From positions 119,520,412 through 119,584,411 of the forward strand of contig CP092863.1 of NCBI GenBank assembly GCA_030710605.1: DNA of 64,000 nt, in the 5' to 3' direction. Of this stretch, positions 1-11,789 are shown piece by piece. Origin of the DNA: Cordylochernes scorpioides (Eukaryota; Arthropoda; Arachnida; Pseudoscorpiones; Chernetidae). Position 1 is the stretch's first letter, and the number at the start of each line of letters is the position of its first letter. The notes beneath the pieces are model-generated. The model saw only the letters and a list, made by a program, of their open reading frames with translations, was not told the origin of the DNA and did not search any database. A program made the translations under genes and the position numbers.

Positions 1-153
1 AGTTATTTAAAAAATTTTATTTGCTAGAAACCTTCCCAGTACTATACTAAATAACTTCCCAAAGTTTCATGGCGTTCCAATGAGTGGTTTGGTCAGGCAT
101 AAAGGACAGACACACCACACACACGTACATTCATTTATATATATATTGATGAT
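1..153 (+). repeat. 3' part of SINE-like repeat S1
   Basis: This stretch matches the 3' half of the S1 repeat seen complete at 23947-24437 and 47091-47757. It has the 'cttcccagtactatactaa' block, the 'tttggtcaggcataaagga' block and an ACA-rich stretch running into a (TA)n tail. The 5' half lies outside the window. It is non-coding; the short reading frame across it is incidental. Confidence 0.75.
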
Positions 154-1098
154 CTGGCTTTGTGTCTTCTACTTGAATGAATGTTTTCTGTTAGAATTTT
201 GTTTCTGCATACTCAAAGTGAACTCGCTTCACCTGTGGTCTCTGCTCTTTTGGATTTTTTTCCCTACATAATTTTGTATCTGATTATCAAACATGATATA
301 GCAATATTTTCATTATCATTTTCAGACTAAAAAACAACTATTTTTTCTCAGAACCTGTCAATTTCAATTTTTTCTTGGCTAAAAATGCGACAATGCTGGA
401 GGTTGCGAAAGGATTTTTTCAATAAATGTTCAAGACATGGAAGGAATTAGAAATCCAAATATTCAGATTCCTATCTAAAACGTCTTTGGAATTACAAGCA
501 AATAAATGAGAAAAGCCAACAAATATATTAATTTTATCTGTTATAATTTAGTCATCTTATTCCAATATCATCACGCATATATTTATATTCATTATATATA
601 TAGGTGTGTGTAACAATATACCACCATACATTTCACGACACCTTTTTTTATAGTTTCCCCTTTTTCAATTAGTATGTTGTTACTTTTAACTATTTAATCA
701 ATTGTTTAATTATAATTCAAATTTTACATGTGCCAATTATCCCCTAACAATAATCCACTGGGTGTCTCTAACTTTGTAATATAATTCAATAAATTTAGGG
801 TTCTCAAAAGCAAAGAGACGCAGTTCTGTTAGAAACGGATTTTGCTTACGTCACTTCCGACCTCCCACGAGGAATTGCCCAATCTGCTGCGAGCAGGCTT
901 GCAGCTATTTAAGGCCAACGTCGTCTCAGTGATAAGGCTTTTTTTTTTGGACTGGCATTTATACGACTAAAAATAGCGTGAATAATTAATTATAAAAACA
1001 CTTTAAAAAAAAGCTTTTATTTAAAATGCACTAAAAATAACAGAATAAATATTTTTGAAGTATTGCTTTTTTTCTGAAAGTACCATTTAACAAATAAA
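154..1098. other. AT-rich stretch without a recognisable gene
   Basis: I see no coding potential here. Around 830-945 the base composition rises towards balanced, and a TATTTAAG (906-913) precedes a TCAGT (926-930). This could be an arthropod-type core promoter or the relic of a mobile element, but nothing downstream supports a gene. Confidence 0.4.
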
Positions 1099-1268
1099 AT
1101 AATAGACTTAGAAATAAAAGCGGTGGGGTACAATAATAATAAATATGAGATCTATGTGATTTTATATGAAGCAAATGATTAGCAATATTATGCCTTTCAT
1201 TAAATTTATACCTATTTTCTGCATAAATGATTATCACCCCCCACCGCTTTTATTTCTAAGTCTATTAT
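1099..1268. repeat. 170-bp foldback with perfect 30-bp inverted repeats
   Basis: Bases 1099-1128 and 1239-1268 are exact reverse complements, both containing 'aaaagcggtgggg' or its complement. They enclose about 110 bp of AT-rich DNA. A MITE or hairpin element would look like this. I cannot define a target-site duplication, so the class stays open. Confidence 0.75.
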
Positions 1269-1308
1269 CGAAGACAGACACACATACATTCATTTTTATA
1301 TATCTACT

Positions 1309-1634
1309 AGACGGGTGACCCGTGTGCATTACTACCCGAGTGATATATATTTAGATAATATTTTTTTGAATAATTGTTTGTTATTAGCATTATCTATTTG
1401 TTTGCATCAGCATAATTTAATCTAATCTTTGATAGAGGGCGCTGTTCGTGAGCAAAGTAGAATAATTTGAATATATAGTTTTTATAATTGATTTATATAT
1501 TTTTTAAAATAGCCTATCGTCTTCCCCGTATTTTTTTTACCTATGTATGGAAATTTTGGTTTGAATTAGTGAAATACTGCGAATTTGTATACCGGACATA
1601 CAAACAAACAAACATACAAACATTGATTTATATA
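1309..1634 (+). repeat. SINE-like repeat S2
   Basis: The copy starts with a GC-rich head ('gacgggtgacccgtgtgcat') and continues through 'gagggcgctgttcgtgagc' and 'catacaaacaaacaaacat' to a (TA)n tail. The same order occurs inverted at 13135-13680. The tail is the insertion point of LTR element A, which begins at 1635. Confidence 0.65.
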
Positions 1635-2116
1635 TGTAGTAAACCCGATGTGGAATGTGCTGGGCAGTCGTGGTAGTGGGTGCGTGATGGGATTCCCGCA
1701 CTGGGACAGCAAGAGACAGAGGCAGGTCTAGATGGTAACTCCAAGAAGGTAGAGGTAGACCACGGGCGAAGGTAGTCGGGTGTCACGGATGCCTACATCG
1801 CGGATAGAAGGGGGAGAGACCCGACCGTAGGACGGCGTCGCTCTGAAAACAACTGCTTAACAACTGCCTTTGTCTAAATTCTGGGCCTTTATATACTCTG
1901 GACGCTTTCATATGTGGTGATTCCTGATTGGCTACTGTAATCACGCAACTTTATGGCGTCGGGTTGTTTTCGTCTGGCCTTTGTCGTCTGGTCTACCTCC
2001 CTCTTTGTTTTATTTGTCACTTCCATTGTTCGATACATATTTTTATATATAGATATGGGGTTATATAATAAATATCAGAAGAAGGTTGTGAACTATCTAA
2101 CTCAAAATATACTACA
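1635..2116 (-). repeat. 3' LTR of element A
   Basis: The partner of 6695-7181, with the same TG...CA ends and the same minus-strand TATA box (1886-1895). The adjoining internal bases, read on the minus strand, are a G-rich run that may act as the polypurine tract, although it is not a clean purine run. Confidence 0.85.
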
Positions 2117-2164
2117 GAATGTGCCCCCGGTGATGAAGGTTTGATTGGGGGAATGACATGTAAT

Positions 2165-4990
2165 GAATGATGACCTAACAAACCTATTATAAAAAAATAA
2201 AAGAAATAATTTGTGTACAAATTAGTTAAAATTATTATTAAGCTACAAGTTAAAAAGAGAAAGATGTTGTAATGGTGGTGTATCAATGAGAAAAAAAATC
2301 AAGGTTATAAAAATAAAAACGCACAAAATGAATGATAAAAGATTAAGAGAAAGTATATAATACAAAATGGTAAATATGGTAAAATGAATCGTACAAGGAA
2401 AATAATATCTTATTGCATAAAAGATGAGAGGAAAAAATGAAGTTAGTTTATTGACGGAACGTATAATGTGACGCTAAGGTTGAAAAGGGGAAAGGGGGTA
2501 TCTGAGCATGTTTCTGCAAAGTAGTATCCCAAGCATTCTGCAATGCAATGCGAACTTGTTTAAGAGAGGCATTGTTTTCATTAACAGAAGGCCCAAGATA
2601 TTCCGTCTGCATCATTAGTTCAGACAGTGAAAAGAGGTGGGAAGATTGATGGAGGTAAAAGGGAGAGGTAGAGGTAAGAGGGATCCCTGTTGTCCATAAT
2701 GATTGTGCCCGGTTGAATTATGAAAAAAAAAGTGAAAAGTTGAAAAAATGGTGAATTGATATGATGAGTCGGGCGATGAGAAAAAGAAAATAAAAAGATC
2801 GCGCTGGATATCCTGAACTCATTATTGGGAATGGGTATAACGAGGAAGGATTGTTCCAGTCGGATTAATCAATGAAAAAAAACAAAAATGTTCGGCGAAC
2901 TGGAATCCCTTGGAAGGTTGGAGGTTTGAAGGATGCGGAAAAGGAGAGGTGGGTGTAAGAGATTTATTGCTGTCAATTTTGATTGTGTCCGGCTTGTGTG
3001 GTGAAAAGAAAAAGTTGAAAAATGAAAAAAAAAAATGATGAGCCGGACGATGAGAGAAAAAAAAAATCTAACAGGGTCTCCTGAGCTCACTGTTGGGAAA
3101 TGTACAGCGAGGAAGGGTCTTCTAGTTAGCTTAATCAATAAAAAAAAAAAAAGAAAATGGTTGACGAACAATAATCTCTTGATGGATGTAAAAAGTTGGG
3201 AGGAAAGGTTCATGGGATAGAGTTAGAGGTTGTAAGGGAAGCGTCAAAAATAACATTTTGAAAATCTATTAAGAAAAATAAAATGATTAAGTGTTTTATC
3301 TGTTTAAGAAATATTATAAATATTGTTAGGTGTAGGTTTTTTAAAATGGTGCCTAAAATAGTTGAAGTTGTAAAATGCTAGGTCTAAACATGATGAAAAA
3401 AAAAAGAAAATAAAAATATTAAAGGTAATAATATATAAGGGGTTGATTGGTAGTTGAAGGCATTAATAAACAAAATGATATTATCGATTAATAGTGAAAT
3501 GTTTTATCTACATCTGTAAGTTAAAAAACAAAGTCCAACACCACAAAACTAGTAAAACTGTAAGTCTATTTACAAATTAATGAGAGAAAAGCTAGTAAAC
3601 CTATTAAATGGGAAATAATTTGGGGCACAAATTAGTTACTAGAATAAAAATAAAGATAAAGGGGAAGTGGTGACACACTGATATAATATTATAAAACTAC
3701 AAAAAATATATAAGAGGAGTACATAGGAAGGATAAATTTAAGGTAAACACACACAATAGCGAAAATAAATGTTTGGGAAAGTTGGTATACTAGTTACAGT
3801 TTTTTGTTACTTAAGGTGCCTTAAGTATTTACAACATAGTTTCAGGGATGTAATACAGGAAGGAGGAGAAGTAGAGATAATAGAAGTAAAATAAAATATA
3901 AAATAAAATTGACTTAAGCAAAAGGTTTGCGATAGGTAGTGATGCAGTGAGGAATAAAGGAAGAAGGTCTGAATTGGTTTCTGCAAAGGACATCTCAGGA
4001 GTCCTGCCCTGCAATACGAGCTTAGAAGCGAAGTATTGTTTTCAGGGTTCAGCAATCTCAAGATGTTCTGTAAGTAGCATTAGATCAGATGGGCAAAAGG
4101 TGTGAAGATCGAAGGAGAGGTAGGTAATGGGAGAATATGGGAAAGAAAACTTTTCTGAGAGAGGTTAAAAAGAGATGGGGCTCAAGAGCTGCGCTGCTGT
4201 CGGTGATTGAGCTCGACCAGATGAAAAATAAAGATAAACGAGAAATGAGTGGGCGCATCGTGCTGATGGTGGCCTGAGTCGAGCGTTAGAGAAAAAAAAA
4301 ATATCGCTGGTTACCCAAGCTCTCCGTGTGGAGTTAACATGGGGAGGAAGAGTGTACCAGGTCGATGAATCATTAAAAAATAAAAATTAAAAAATGTTGA
4401 CGAGCAGGAGTCTCAGGAACCGTTGAAGAGGTTAGAGGATGGAGGTAGATTGTGAAAACAGGGCTCGACTGTTGCCATTGATTGATTGAACCCGGGTTTG
4501 AGGAAAAAAAGAATGAAATAAAGAATGCTGTGACGGTGATCCGGGTGTAAATGAAAAAATAATAAGCCATGGATTTTCCTGAACACACCATCAGGATGGG
4601 ATGGCGAGGAAGGAGTAGTCCACTGGGATAAATCAATAAAAAAAAATTGGCAAACAGGAACTTTGCGATGGACGAGGGGTGGTTAGTACGAAGGCATAGA
4701 AGGCCAATGGAAAATGATCAAGAGACTAGAGAAGTATGGAAGGCAGAGTTGGAAGGGTCAAGATATAAGAAGGGATAGTTGGTATAAGGCGTCACTGTTA
4801 AAACAAAATTTTTAAGTTAAAATTAGCTTAGACGTAGGCCATGGAAAATTAAAACAAATGATGTCAAAGAATATAAGGTTTCAGGTGATGTTTATATAGG
4901 TTGGCTAATGGTTTTAACCCCTTAGGGATGGAAGGAGAAGAAATATCTTAATGTAAAAGAAATATCCTAAAATATATGGATAGATTCTAA
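2165..4990. repeat. Diverged ~1.45-kb tandem duplication with nested ~275-bp subunits
   Basis: Two consecutive blocks (about 2165-3580 and 3580-4990) share, in order, an 'aataatttg..cacaaattagtta' segment, a 'gtttctgcaaag' leader, and two copies of a subunit containing 'gattgtgcccggttg'-like, '(t)gaaaaagttgaaaa'-like and 'aatcaataaaaaa'-like pieces. Subunits start near 2690 and 2970 in the first block, and 4195 and 4470 in the second. All copies are strongly diverged, far more than the LTRs, so the arrangement predates this insertion. Confidence 0.6.
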
Positions 4991-5383
4991 AATATAAAAT
5001 GGCACACATCAAGGATCGTAAAAATATAAATGAATAAGATTTTAAAATATAGTAAGTATTTAGGTTAGTGTGTTCCCCACGTGATTCAATACTTATAAAC
5101 GCAAATTAGACGATGTTTGGAATATTGTCGTGGCGATGGACTCCATTTTGGGGATTTAATTGTCCTTTTAGGCGGCCAAGATGGCGTCTCACATGGTGTC
5201 ATGTACAGGATCGATTTTAGAGATGGTGGGGACCTAATTTTTAAACGGGTTGACAAAACGATAAACTATCCTATAACATTATAAAAATAAGATTTGTTAT
5301 AAAGGGATTTTATATAATTTTCCTATCCGTTTTAATCTGGCAGGTTGTTTGGTGGACACGAAGTCTAGAATACCGGTGTGCCA

Positions 5384-6415
5384 CTATCTTATGTAATCTC
5401 TCTGTCCTGCGAGTTGGAGCACGTGGATACTGAAACTAGAGATGTCAATATGGCCACGGTAATCCTTTGTTGCCTGCTGACGCCGCTGGGTTGTTTGTTT
5501 TTGTTGGCGGCGCTGTGAGTCATCCAGTAGGCTGGAAGAAAATCTCTCAGCCCCCACAGTGGTAATTGGTTTCTTGCCTATTTGAAAATATAGTTTTCTC
5601 GGTGTTCGCAAGCGTTGTGTCTCGACGTTGTTGCGGACTTATTAAAAAATGTTATTGTGGCCTGTTAAGTGAGAAAAATTGTTGTGATGCGCTGTGTGAC
5701 ACTAGTGAGTGAATTGAATGGAAAGGTGTCACGTGAAGTCTTTGTTTTTGGTACAGCATCTAACTTGTTTCTGAATGGGTGGTTGTTGTACGAAACACAT
5801 CGAGAATTTTCAGATTGTTATATAGGTGGTATGTTTATCGCGAAATATTTTTGTTCGCGACGATATGGCGCTCGTGTGGCTCGAAATTGGATGTGTTGTT
5901 AAATCGCGCGTTAATAGATGGTGGCCAATTGGAGAAAGTGATGTGGAAGTGTGTTGAAGTTTGTTGAGAGAGATGTGTGAATTATTAATTATTATGCATG
6001 TAAAAGGAAAAGAACGAGGGAGTGTAGCTATGTTGGAATTTTTAGCTTGTTTTAAACTTTAATTTTTAACTTGGAAAGGACAGTTACTTTTCTAGTTGTG
6101 CTTTTGAAGATATTGTATCTTTCGATTTTTGTATTTAAAAAAAAAATGCGTTTCACCTATGTTTATTAAAATTTGAATATTTATTTTAAATTGTTGATTA
6201 TGGTAGTGCGAAAATTATACTTGTAAAAGGGCAATGGCATGATAGTGACTTATAATTTGAATGGGGCGTGTACATAAAATAGTGAACATAAAAATGATTT
6301 TTGCAAAGTTTTGAATATTTGATTAAGACATTGGTGTTTTTGGTATAGAAATAAGATATTAAAAAAAAAACAATTTTAAGTATAAAATCTATGGGGAAAA
6401 TGGCAGAAACAAAGT
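5384..6415 (-). other. Internal non-coding domain shared with LTR element B
   Basis: Read on the minus strand this is collinear with 26330-27300 on the plus strand. Two anchors are visible by eye: 'ctatattttcaaataggcaa' (here about 5575-5600, there about 27187) and 'aatgcgtttcacctatgtt' (here near 6147, there near 26440). No long frame is shared between the two elements, so what is conserved appears to be nucleic acid, not protein. Confidence 0.65.
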
Positions 6416-6646
6416 TTAAAGTACCTTGAAATGGCTGATGCTGGCTGGAGTTGATCTCTGGAGATGGCTGTATGGAAGAAGGCTGCTTGTTGCGTGGGAT
6501 CCGTCGAAAGAGGAGATGAGGGCTTCCTCCGCACGAGGCACGGCTAGTCCCCGAATGGCGTCTGCCAGGCGGCCTACTAGGTCTTCGTAGTGGGGCTGTA
6601 TGTTGGTGAGGGTATCCGCGAAGTAGTCGTCTCTGACCTCCGTCAT
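6416..6646 (-). CDS. Short ORF at the start of LTR-A interior
   Basis: A 76-codon frame begins about 50 nt inside the 5' LTR, where gag would start. The internal methionine (MTEVRDDYF...) is preferred to an upstream one lying inside the LTR. The product is acidic at first and Ser-rich later, with no zinc knuckle or other recognisable motif. LTR-B has an unrelated short frame in the same place (25469). It could be a gag remnant, a leader peptide, or chance. Confidence 0.35.
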   Translation of the reverse strand: MTEVRDDYFADTLTNIQPHYEDLVGRLADAIRGLAVPRAEEALISSFDGSHATSSLLPYSHLQRSTPASISHFKVL

Positions 6647-6694
6647 CCTCTGCTTGCTGCTGTCCTCAGTTATCCTGTCGACTTTAACGGGTTC

Positions 6695-7181
6695 TGTAGT
6701 AAACCCGATGTGGAATGTGCTAGGCAGTCGTGGTAGTGGGTGCGTGATGGGATTCCCGCACTGGGACAGCAAGAGACAGAGACAGGTCTAGATGGTAACT
6801 CCAAGAAGGTAGAGGTAGACCACGGGCGAAGGTAGTCGAACCACGGGTCACGGATGCCTACATCGCGGATAGAAGGGGGAGAGACCCGACCGTAGGACGG
6901 CGTCGCTCTGAAAACAACTGCTTAACAACTGCCTTTGTCTAAATTCTGGGCCTTTATATACTCTGGACGCTTTCATATGTGGTGATTCCTGATTGGCTAC
7001 TGTAATCACGCAACTTTATGGCGTCGGGTTGTTTTCGTCTGGCCTTTGTCGTCTGGTCTACCTCCCTCTTTGTTTTATTTGTCACTTCCATTGTTCGATA
7101 CATATTTTTATATATAGATATGGGGTTATATAATAAATATCAGAAGAAGGTTGTGAACTATCTAACTCAAAATATACTACA
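6695..7181 (-). repeat. 5' LTR of element A
   Basis: Nearly identical to 1635-2116. On the minus strand TATATAAAGG (6951-6960) is followed about 25-30 nt later by an AGGCAGTTG initiator-like sequence, so transcription would run leftwards into the element. Compared with the other LTR it has 'gaaccacg' in place of 'ggtg' near 6838 and a few substitutions. Confidence 0.85.
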
Positions 7182-7199
7182 TATATATATAGATATATA

Positions 7200-7610
7200 T
7201 CTATATTAATAAAATGCAAATTTCATAAGTGGTGTTCGCTAAAAATTTCGACCAAATTTTCAACATTTATGTAAAACGAGATGGAGCAGGTTTTGCTTAA
7301 CATCAAAATATTTTTCCTAACTTTAACATGCGTACTTCGCTGTTATCGATTAAATACAAAAAAAAATCAACAGAGTTAATTTTATTTATATATAAATACA
7401 AAAAAAAAATTCAGCAATTCATTCAACTCAATCTAAAAAAATATTCAAAACAAGCAATTTTAAGATAACACCATATGTAAAACAGTCGGCCAAGAAAACA
7501 ACAACGATATTACATCTTTCTCACATATTCACACACAATCTTGATTAATAATTAAAACTAATCTTTAACACTGTTTATTATACTTCATAATATATAATAT
7601 TCTTTAGGCA
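7200..7610. other. AT-rich stretch, no gene seen
   Basis: This begins with '(ta)n..aaaatgcaaatttcata', resembling the other end of a SINE tail, and continues as AT-rich DNA. I see no supportable reading frame or RNA. Confidence 0.4.
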
Positions 7611-7620
7611 AACTTTCACT

Positions 7621-8335
7621 CGGATAAAACCCGGGCGAAGCCGGGTACACATCCGTATATATATAAATGAATGTATGTGTGTGTGTGTCCTTTATGCCTG
7701 ACCAAACCACTCATTGGAACGCCATGAAACTTTGGGAAATTATTTAGTATAGTACTGGGAAGTTTTCTAGCAAATAAAATTTCTGAAATAACTTTTCGCC
7801 TAAAAATAATCAAGATAAATATTCTAATTTATCTGTTATAATTCAACAATCTGCTCTAAATATTATCATGATGATACGATGATTTTGTAATGTAGAAAAT
7901 TAGGAAAGACAAAATTCAGGATGACACGGCAATTTATTTGAGACAAGAATAATGATACAATTCCAAGTCAAGATACTATTTTTTTAACTTCCAATTACCG
8001 AGGGAACCAATTAATTTTGATTTTATTCAACCTATCGAGTATTTTTCAAGGGACCGGGGAAAAATGTTCACTTTATTGAGTGATTCGTTAGACAAACCTT
8101 TACTCGGGTAAAACCCGGGCGAAGCCGGGTACATCCATAAAAGAATAATAATACAATTCCAAGGCAATATACTATTCCTTTAACTTCCAATTACCGAGGG
8201 AACCAATTAATATTGATTTTATTCAACTTATCGAGTATTTTTAAAGGGACCGGGAAAAAATGTTCACTTTATCGAGAGATTCGTTAGACAAACCTTTACT
8301 CGGGTAAAACCCGGGCGAAGCCGGGTACATCCGCT
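7621..8335 (-). repeat. Two S1 SINE-like copies, inverted
   Basis: A full S1 copy occupies about 7660-8133. It runs from the (TA)n tail through the 'cagactgaccaaaccactca'-type region to the GC-rich head 'cccgggcgaagccgggtac' at 8117. A second, 3'-truncated copy (8134-8330) shares the head and the 'ccgagggaaccaattaat' block. A separate head lies at 7628-7650. Confidence 0.7.
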
Positions 8336-8559
8336 AGTATAGATATAAATATTGTTAAATGTGTGTGTGTGCGTTTAAATATATATTCGAAACATAATTT
8401 TTTGAAAACATTTATCAAATTTTAAATAAGATATTTTCTTTAAATATATATTAATATTGAAAGCCAAGTTTTTTTACAACGTCATTTGAATATTATAATA
8501 CTAAATCCTCAAATTAAATATTAAATTTATCATACTTGGAACACATTTTTAGCATTTTT

Positions 8560-9035
8560 ACAATTTATAAATGTAATTTCACCAGAAACCGCTTGAGGCG
8601 CTGCTTGCGAGTACAAGTAGTTAATTTGCAAATAAAATTGCGAGAATACTTATTTCAATTCAAATTCATACCCGAAACCTTCCCAGTAGTATAGTAAATA
8701 CTTCCATAAGTTTCACGGCGATTGAATAATTTTATTTTTTTAAAACATTCATCGTTTAAAAAATTAACATTCATCGTGTAAACAAACTACGTGTAAAATT
8801 ATTAACCCATCAAATTCATTTATCGTCGCGACCAGTACGGCGCCAAGCGATAAAATGCTGGAACTAACGCTTTTTGGTTTTATATTTAAAAAAAAGCACA
8901 TTAACCTTTTTAGTTTTTGAATAGTCTATATGTTAAACGAAATCTTCATCTACCTACATGCGAAATTTTATAATGATTGATTCTGTAGCTTTTGCGCAAC
9001 GCGAGAACAAACATCGATTTTGGATTCATTTTTAT
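8560..9035 (+). repeat. SINE-like repeat S3
   Basis: This contains 'gaggcgctgcttgcgagt', 'agtttcacggcgattgaa', 'tttatcgtcgcgaccagta' and 'aacatcgattttggattcat', ending in a short TA-rich tail. The inverted partner with the same blocks in reverse order is at 10036-10560. The two copies form a widely spaced inverted repeat. Confidence 0.7.
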
Positions 9036-9044
9036 AGATATAAG

Positions 9045-9440
9045 GATAATCCAAATTGTGCGTTATCGTGGATTTGGTCTTATTATCTTAGTTTTATAAT
9101 CTATAATCCAAATTGTGTCTTATCATAGATTTGGTCTTATTACCATGTGTTTATAATCTATATTCCAAATTGTGCTTTATCATGGATTTGGTCTTATTAC
9201 CTTGTGTTTATAATCTACTAGCCGAATGACCCGGGCAACGCCCGTGTTTTACCCGACTGTAGATGTTTCAACGGTGATCCTTAGGTTGCTGGTTCAAATC
9301 CGGCTCGAGGGAGCCGGCGAGCACGTGATCTCCCTGTGCGCGCGCATCCGTGACAGAGGCCGATGAGGAAAGACGGTCGTGACTATATATAGGGATAATC
9401 CAAATTGTGCCTTATCATGGATTTGGTCTTATTAACTTGT
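9045..9440 (+). repeat. ~60-bp minisatellite, interrupted
   Basis: Three consecutive units start near 9049, 9112 and 9170, each with 'ccaaattgtg', 'tcatggatttggtcttatta' (or close) and 'gtttataatcta'. A fourth near 9397 follows a SINE fragment (9218-9392), so the fragment appears to have landed in the array. Confidence 0.75.
9218..9392 (+). repeat. SINE fragment with tRNA-like T-arm
   Basis: The head 'gacccgggcaacgcccgtg' matches the S2 head seen inverted at 13646-13674. Further along, GCTGG-TTCAAAT-CCGGC forms a 5-bp stem with a 7-nt loop and contains a B-box-like GGTTCAAATCC. This suggests a tRNA-derived portion transcribed by RNA polymerase III. The remainder of a tRNA is not recognisable. 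Confidence 0.5.
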
Positions 9441-9450
9441 GTTTATAATC

Positions 9451-9961
9451 TACCAGCGGACGTACCCGGCTTCGCCCAGGTTTTACCCGAGTAAAGGTTT
9501 GTCTAACGAATCTCTCGATAAAGTGAACATTTTTTCCTGGTCCCTTGAAAAATACTCGATAAGTTGAATAAAATCAATATTAATTGGTTCCCTCAGTAAT
9601 TGGAAGTTAAAGGAATAGTATATTGCCTTGGAATTGTATCATTATTCTTGTCTCAAATAAATTGCCGTGTCATCATGAGATAATCTTACTTTTGATAAAT
9701 AATATTTAAGATAACAAACTTGGTGATAAGAAAACTTGTTATCATCGTCACAATGGGGGCGCTGCTTGCGAGTTAAATCTACAAATCTGCAAATGACTCT
9801 AAGGATATTCAAGATATTCATGAAACTATTTTTCAAAAACCTTCCCGGTGATATACCTAATAATATCCCAAAATTTCACGGCGATTGGATGTATGGTTTT
9901 TGAATCTATAGAGTACAGACAGACAGACATTCAATTATTTATATATATATATATATATATA
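9451..9961 (+). repeat. SINE-like repeat S1 (variant)
   Basis: This starts with the head 'cggacgtacccggcttcgcc', passes through 'gggggcgctgcttgcgagtt' and 'ttcacggcgattggatgtat' and ends with 'acagacagacagacattca' and a long (TA)n. Its 3' half belongs to the variant also seen at 50742-51405 and differs from the 'ggcgttccaatgagtggttt' variant at 24360. Confidence 0.75.
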
Positions 9962-10035
9962 TGAAAAAATAGTACAAATGTAACATTGTACATTGTACAT
10001 ATATATATAGAATAAATAATAGATATCCTCCTTAT

Positions 10036-10560
10036 TTTTTTATATCTATAAAAATGAAATGCAAAATCGATGTTTGTTATCGCTTCACGCAAAATCTACT
10101 GACTCAATCATTATGGAATTTCGCATGTGGGTAGCTGAAGATTTCGTTTAACATATAGGCTATTCAAAAAACTAAAAAAGTCAATGTGCTTTTTTCAAAA
10201 AATAAAAAACCAAAAAGCGTTAGTTCCAGCCTTTTACCGCTTGGGCGCAGCACTGGTCGCGACGATAAATGAATTTGATTGGTTAATAATTAACACGTGG
10301 TTTGTTTACACGATGAATGTTAGTTTGTTCACACGATGAATGCTTTTAAAAGGTAAGATTATCCAATCGCCGTGAAACCTTAGGAAGTTATTTACTATAC
10401 TACTGGGAAGATTTCTGGTTTGAATTTGATTTGAAATAAATATTCTTTGCAATTTTATTTGCAAATTTTCTACTTTCACTCGCAAGCAGCGCCTCTAGCG
10501 GCGTCTGGTGAAATTATATTTATAAATTGTAACAATGCTTAAAATGTTTTCCAAGTATAA
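10036..10560 (-). repeat. SINE-like repeat S3, inverted copy
   Basis: Reverse-complement counterpart of 8560-9035, including 'aaatcgatgtttgttatcgc' and 'cgcaagcagcgcctctagcg'. Several substitutions separate the copies. Confidence 0.7.
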
Positions 10561-10814
10561 TAAATTTAATTTGAGAATTTAGTAACTTAATATTCCAATG
10601 ACGTAAAAAATACTTGGCATTTCAATATTAATATATATTTAAAGAAAAAATTGTAACGTTTTTGTGTTAAATGTTAAAATGTAATGTTAAAATATATTTT
10701 TACATTGTTAATTTAATTTGCTGTTGTTTTATAAAAATGATGATGCAACTTTAATTGTTGTTGTGAAAATATCTTTATTTACGGAGCTGCTAACCATAAT
10801 AAATGATTTTTGAG
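10561..10814. other. AT-rich spacer
   Basis: AT-rich DNA that continues the similarity between S3 flanks (compare 8440-8540). No gene seen. Confidence 0.4.
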
Positions 10815-11345
10815 CCCCTAATTGTTGTTTTTTTTTATTTATTTCGTCTCAATTTACAGGTGTTACATTCGAGCACAGCTCGCGAGTCACCTTGTCCTGG
10901 CTATTTACACATGGCGAGTTGGTGGAGTAGAAGTGGTCCCCCTAGGCCTTGCAGGAGGGCAGCTGTTGGGCGATGAGCTCTTGACTAAGTGCCAGGGCCG
11001 GGTCGTCGGAATCGGGGATTGATATCTCCTTTATTTTGTAGAATATCTTGTACGGTTGGATTATTTGAGTTTTGCATTTGAAGGTATAATTTCTTAACGG
11101 AAGTTTGGTACAAATCTTCTAGATCGGATTGGTTCAAGTCCTCCTTCAGTATCTTGTTTGATAGGTTGAATGGAGCTCCTATGCTTGTCCGAAGGCAGAT
11201 TCTCATGAATGCGTTTATCCTATTTTTGTCTGTGGCTGTAATATATTTGCACCAAACTGGGAGTGCGTATGTTATTATCGGGAGGATACAACTTCTGTAT
11301 AGAGTAAACTTTTGTTTTGTAGTCAATTTGCTTCTATAGTTGAAC
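10815..11345 (-). mobile_element. 5'-truncated Jockey-like LINE
   Basis: A coding tail (10985-11326) is followed on the minus strand by about 170 bp of 3' UTR that ends in AATAAATAAAAAA-type sequence, as expected for a poly(A)-terminated non-LTR retrotransposon. An independent copy of the same 3' UTR lies directly upstream (11346-11500). Confidence 0.75.
10985..11326 (-). pseudogene. Jockey-like reverse transcriptase, C-terminal piece
   Basis: A 113-residue frame contains 'KFTLYRSCILPIITYALPVW', the typical stretch after the reverse-transcriptase palm and thumb of Jockey-clade LINE ORF2 proteins. The catalytic FADD region is absent because of 5' truncation. This is a fragment and cannot be functional alone. 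Confidence 0.75.
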
Positions 11346-11500
11346 AGGCTTGTAATTGTTGTTGTTTTTTATTTATTTCATCTCAATTTACAGGTGTTAC
11401 ATTCGAGCACAGCTCACGAGTCACCTTGTCCAGATTATTTACACATGGCGAGTTGTAATGCTGGAGTGGCCCCCCGAACCTTACAGGAGGGAATTGTTGT
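11346..11500 (-). repeat. Second LINE 3' UTR copy
   Basis: About 145 bp match 10815-10960, including 'ttacaggtgttacattcgag' and 'ttacacatggcgagttg'. It contains only 3' UTR, so it is a second, more severely truncated insertion abutting the first. Confidence 0.75.
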
Positions 11501-11789
11501 TGTTTATTATCATTTGTTTATATAAAAAAATTACATTGTATGTGATGATGATAACAAAAATGAATTTTTAAATTAATATATATAATTCATTGAGAAAAAA
11601 AGAAATAATTAATTATCAAATTCACAAAAGTGACAATATCTTATTTAAAATATAATGTATATTTTCAAAATATTATGTGTTTCAAAAATATATTTAAACG
11701 CATATAACAATATTTATATCTATATACGTTTATTAATCAATATATAGGTGGATTGGATGTTTTCTAGAATCGTTTTAACAAATGTTCAT

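Larger units (their letters stand above)
1635..7181 (-). mobile_element. LTR retrotransposon A, non-autonomous
   Basis: Two direct repeats of about 485 bp (1635-2116 and 6695-7181) start TG and end CA and differ by only a few small changes, so the insertion looks recent. The minus orientation is inferred from a TATATAAAGG promoter on that strand in each LTR, from a short reading frame just inside the right LTR, and from an internal 3' end ('ccgggggcacattc') resembling that of LTR-B. No gag, protease, reverse transcriptase or integrase homology is visible in the 4.6-kb interior. It sits in the (TA)n tail of an S2 repeat. The organisation resembles plant LARD elements, a comparison rather than a classification. 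Confidence 0.85.
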
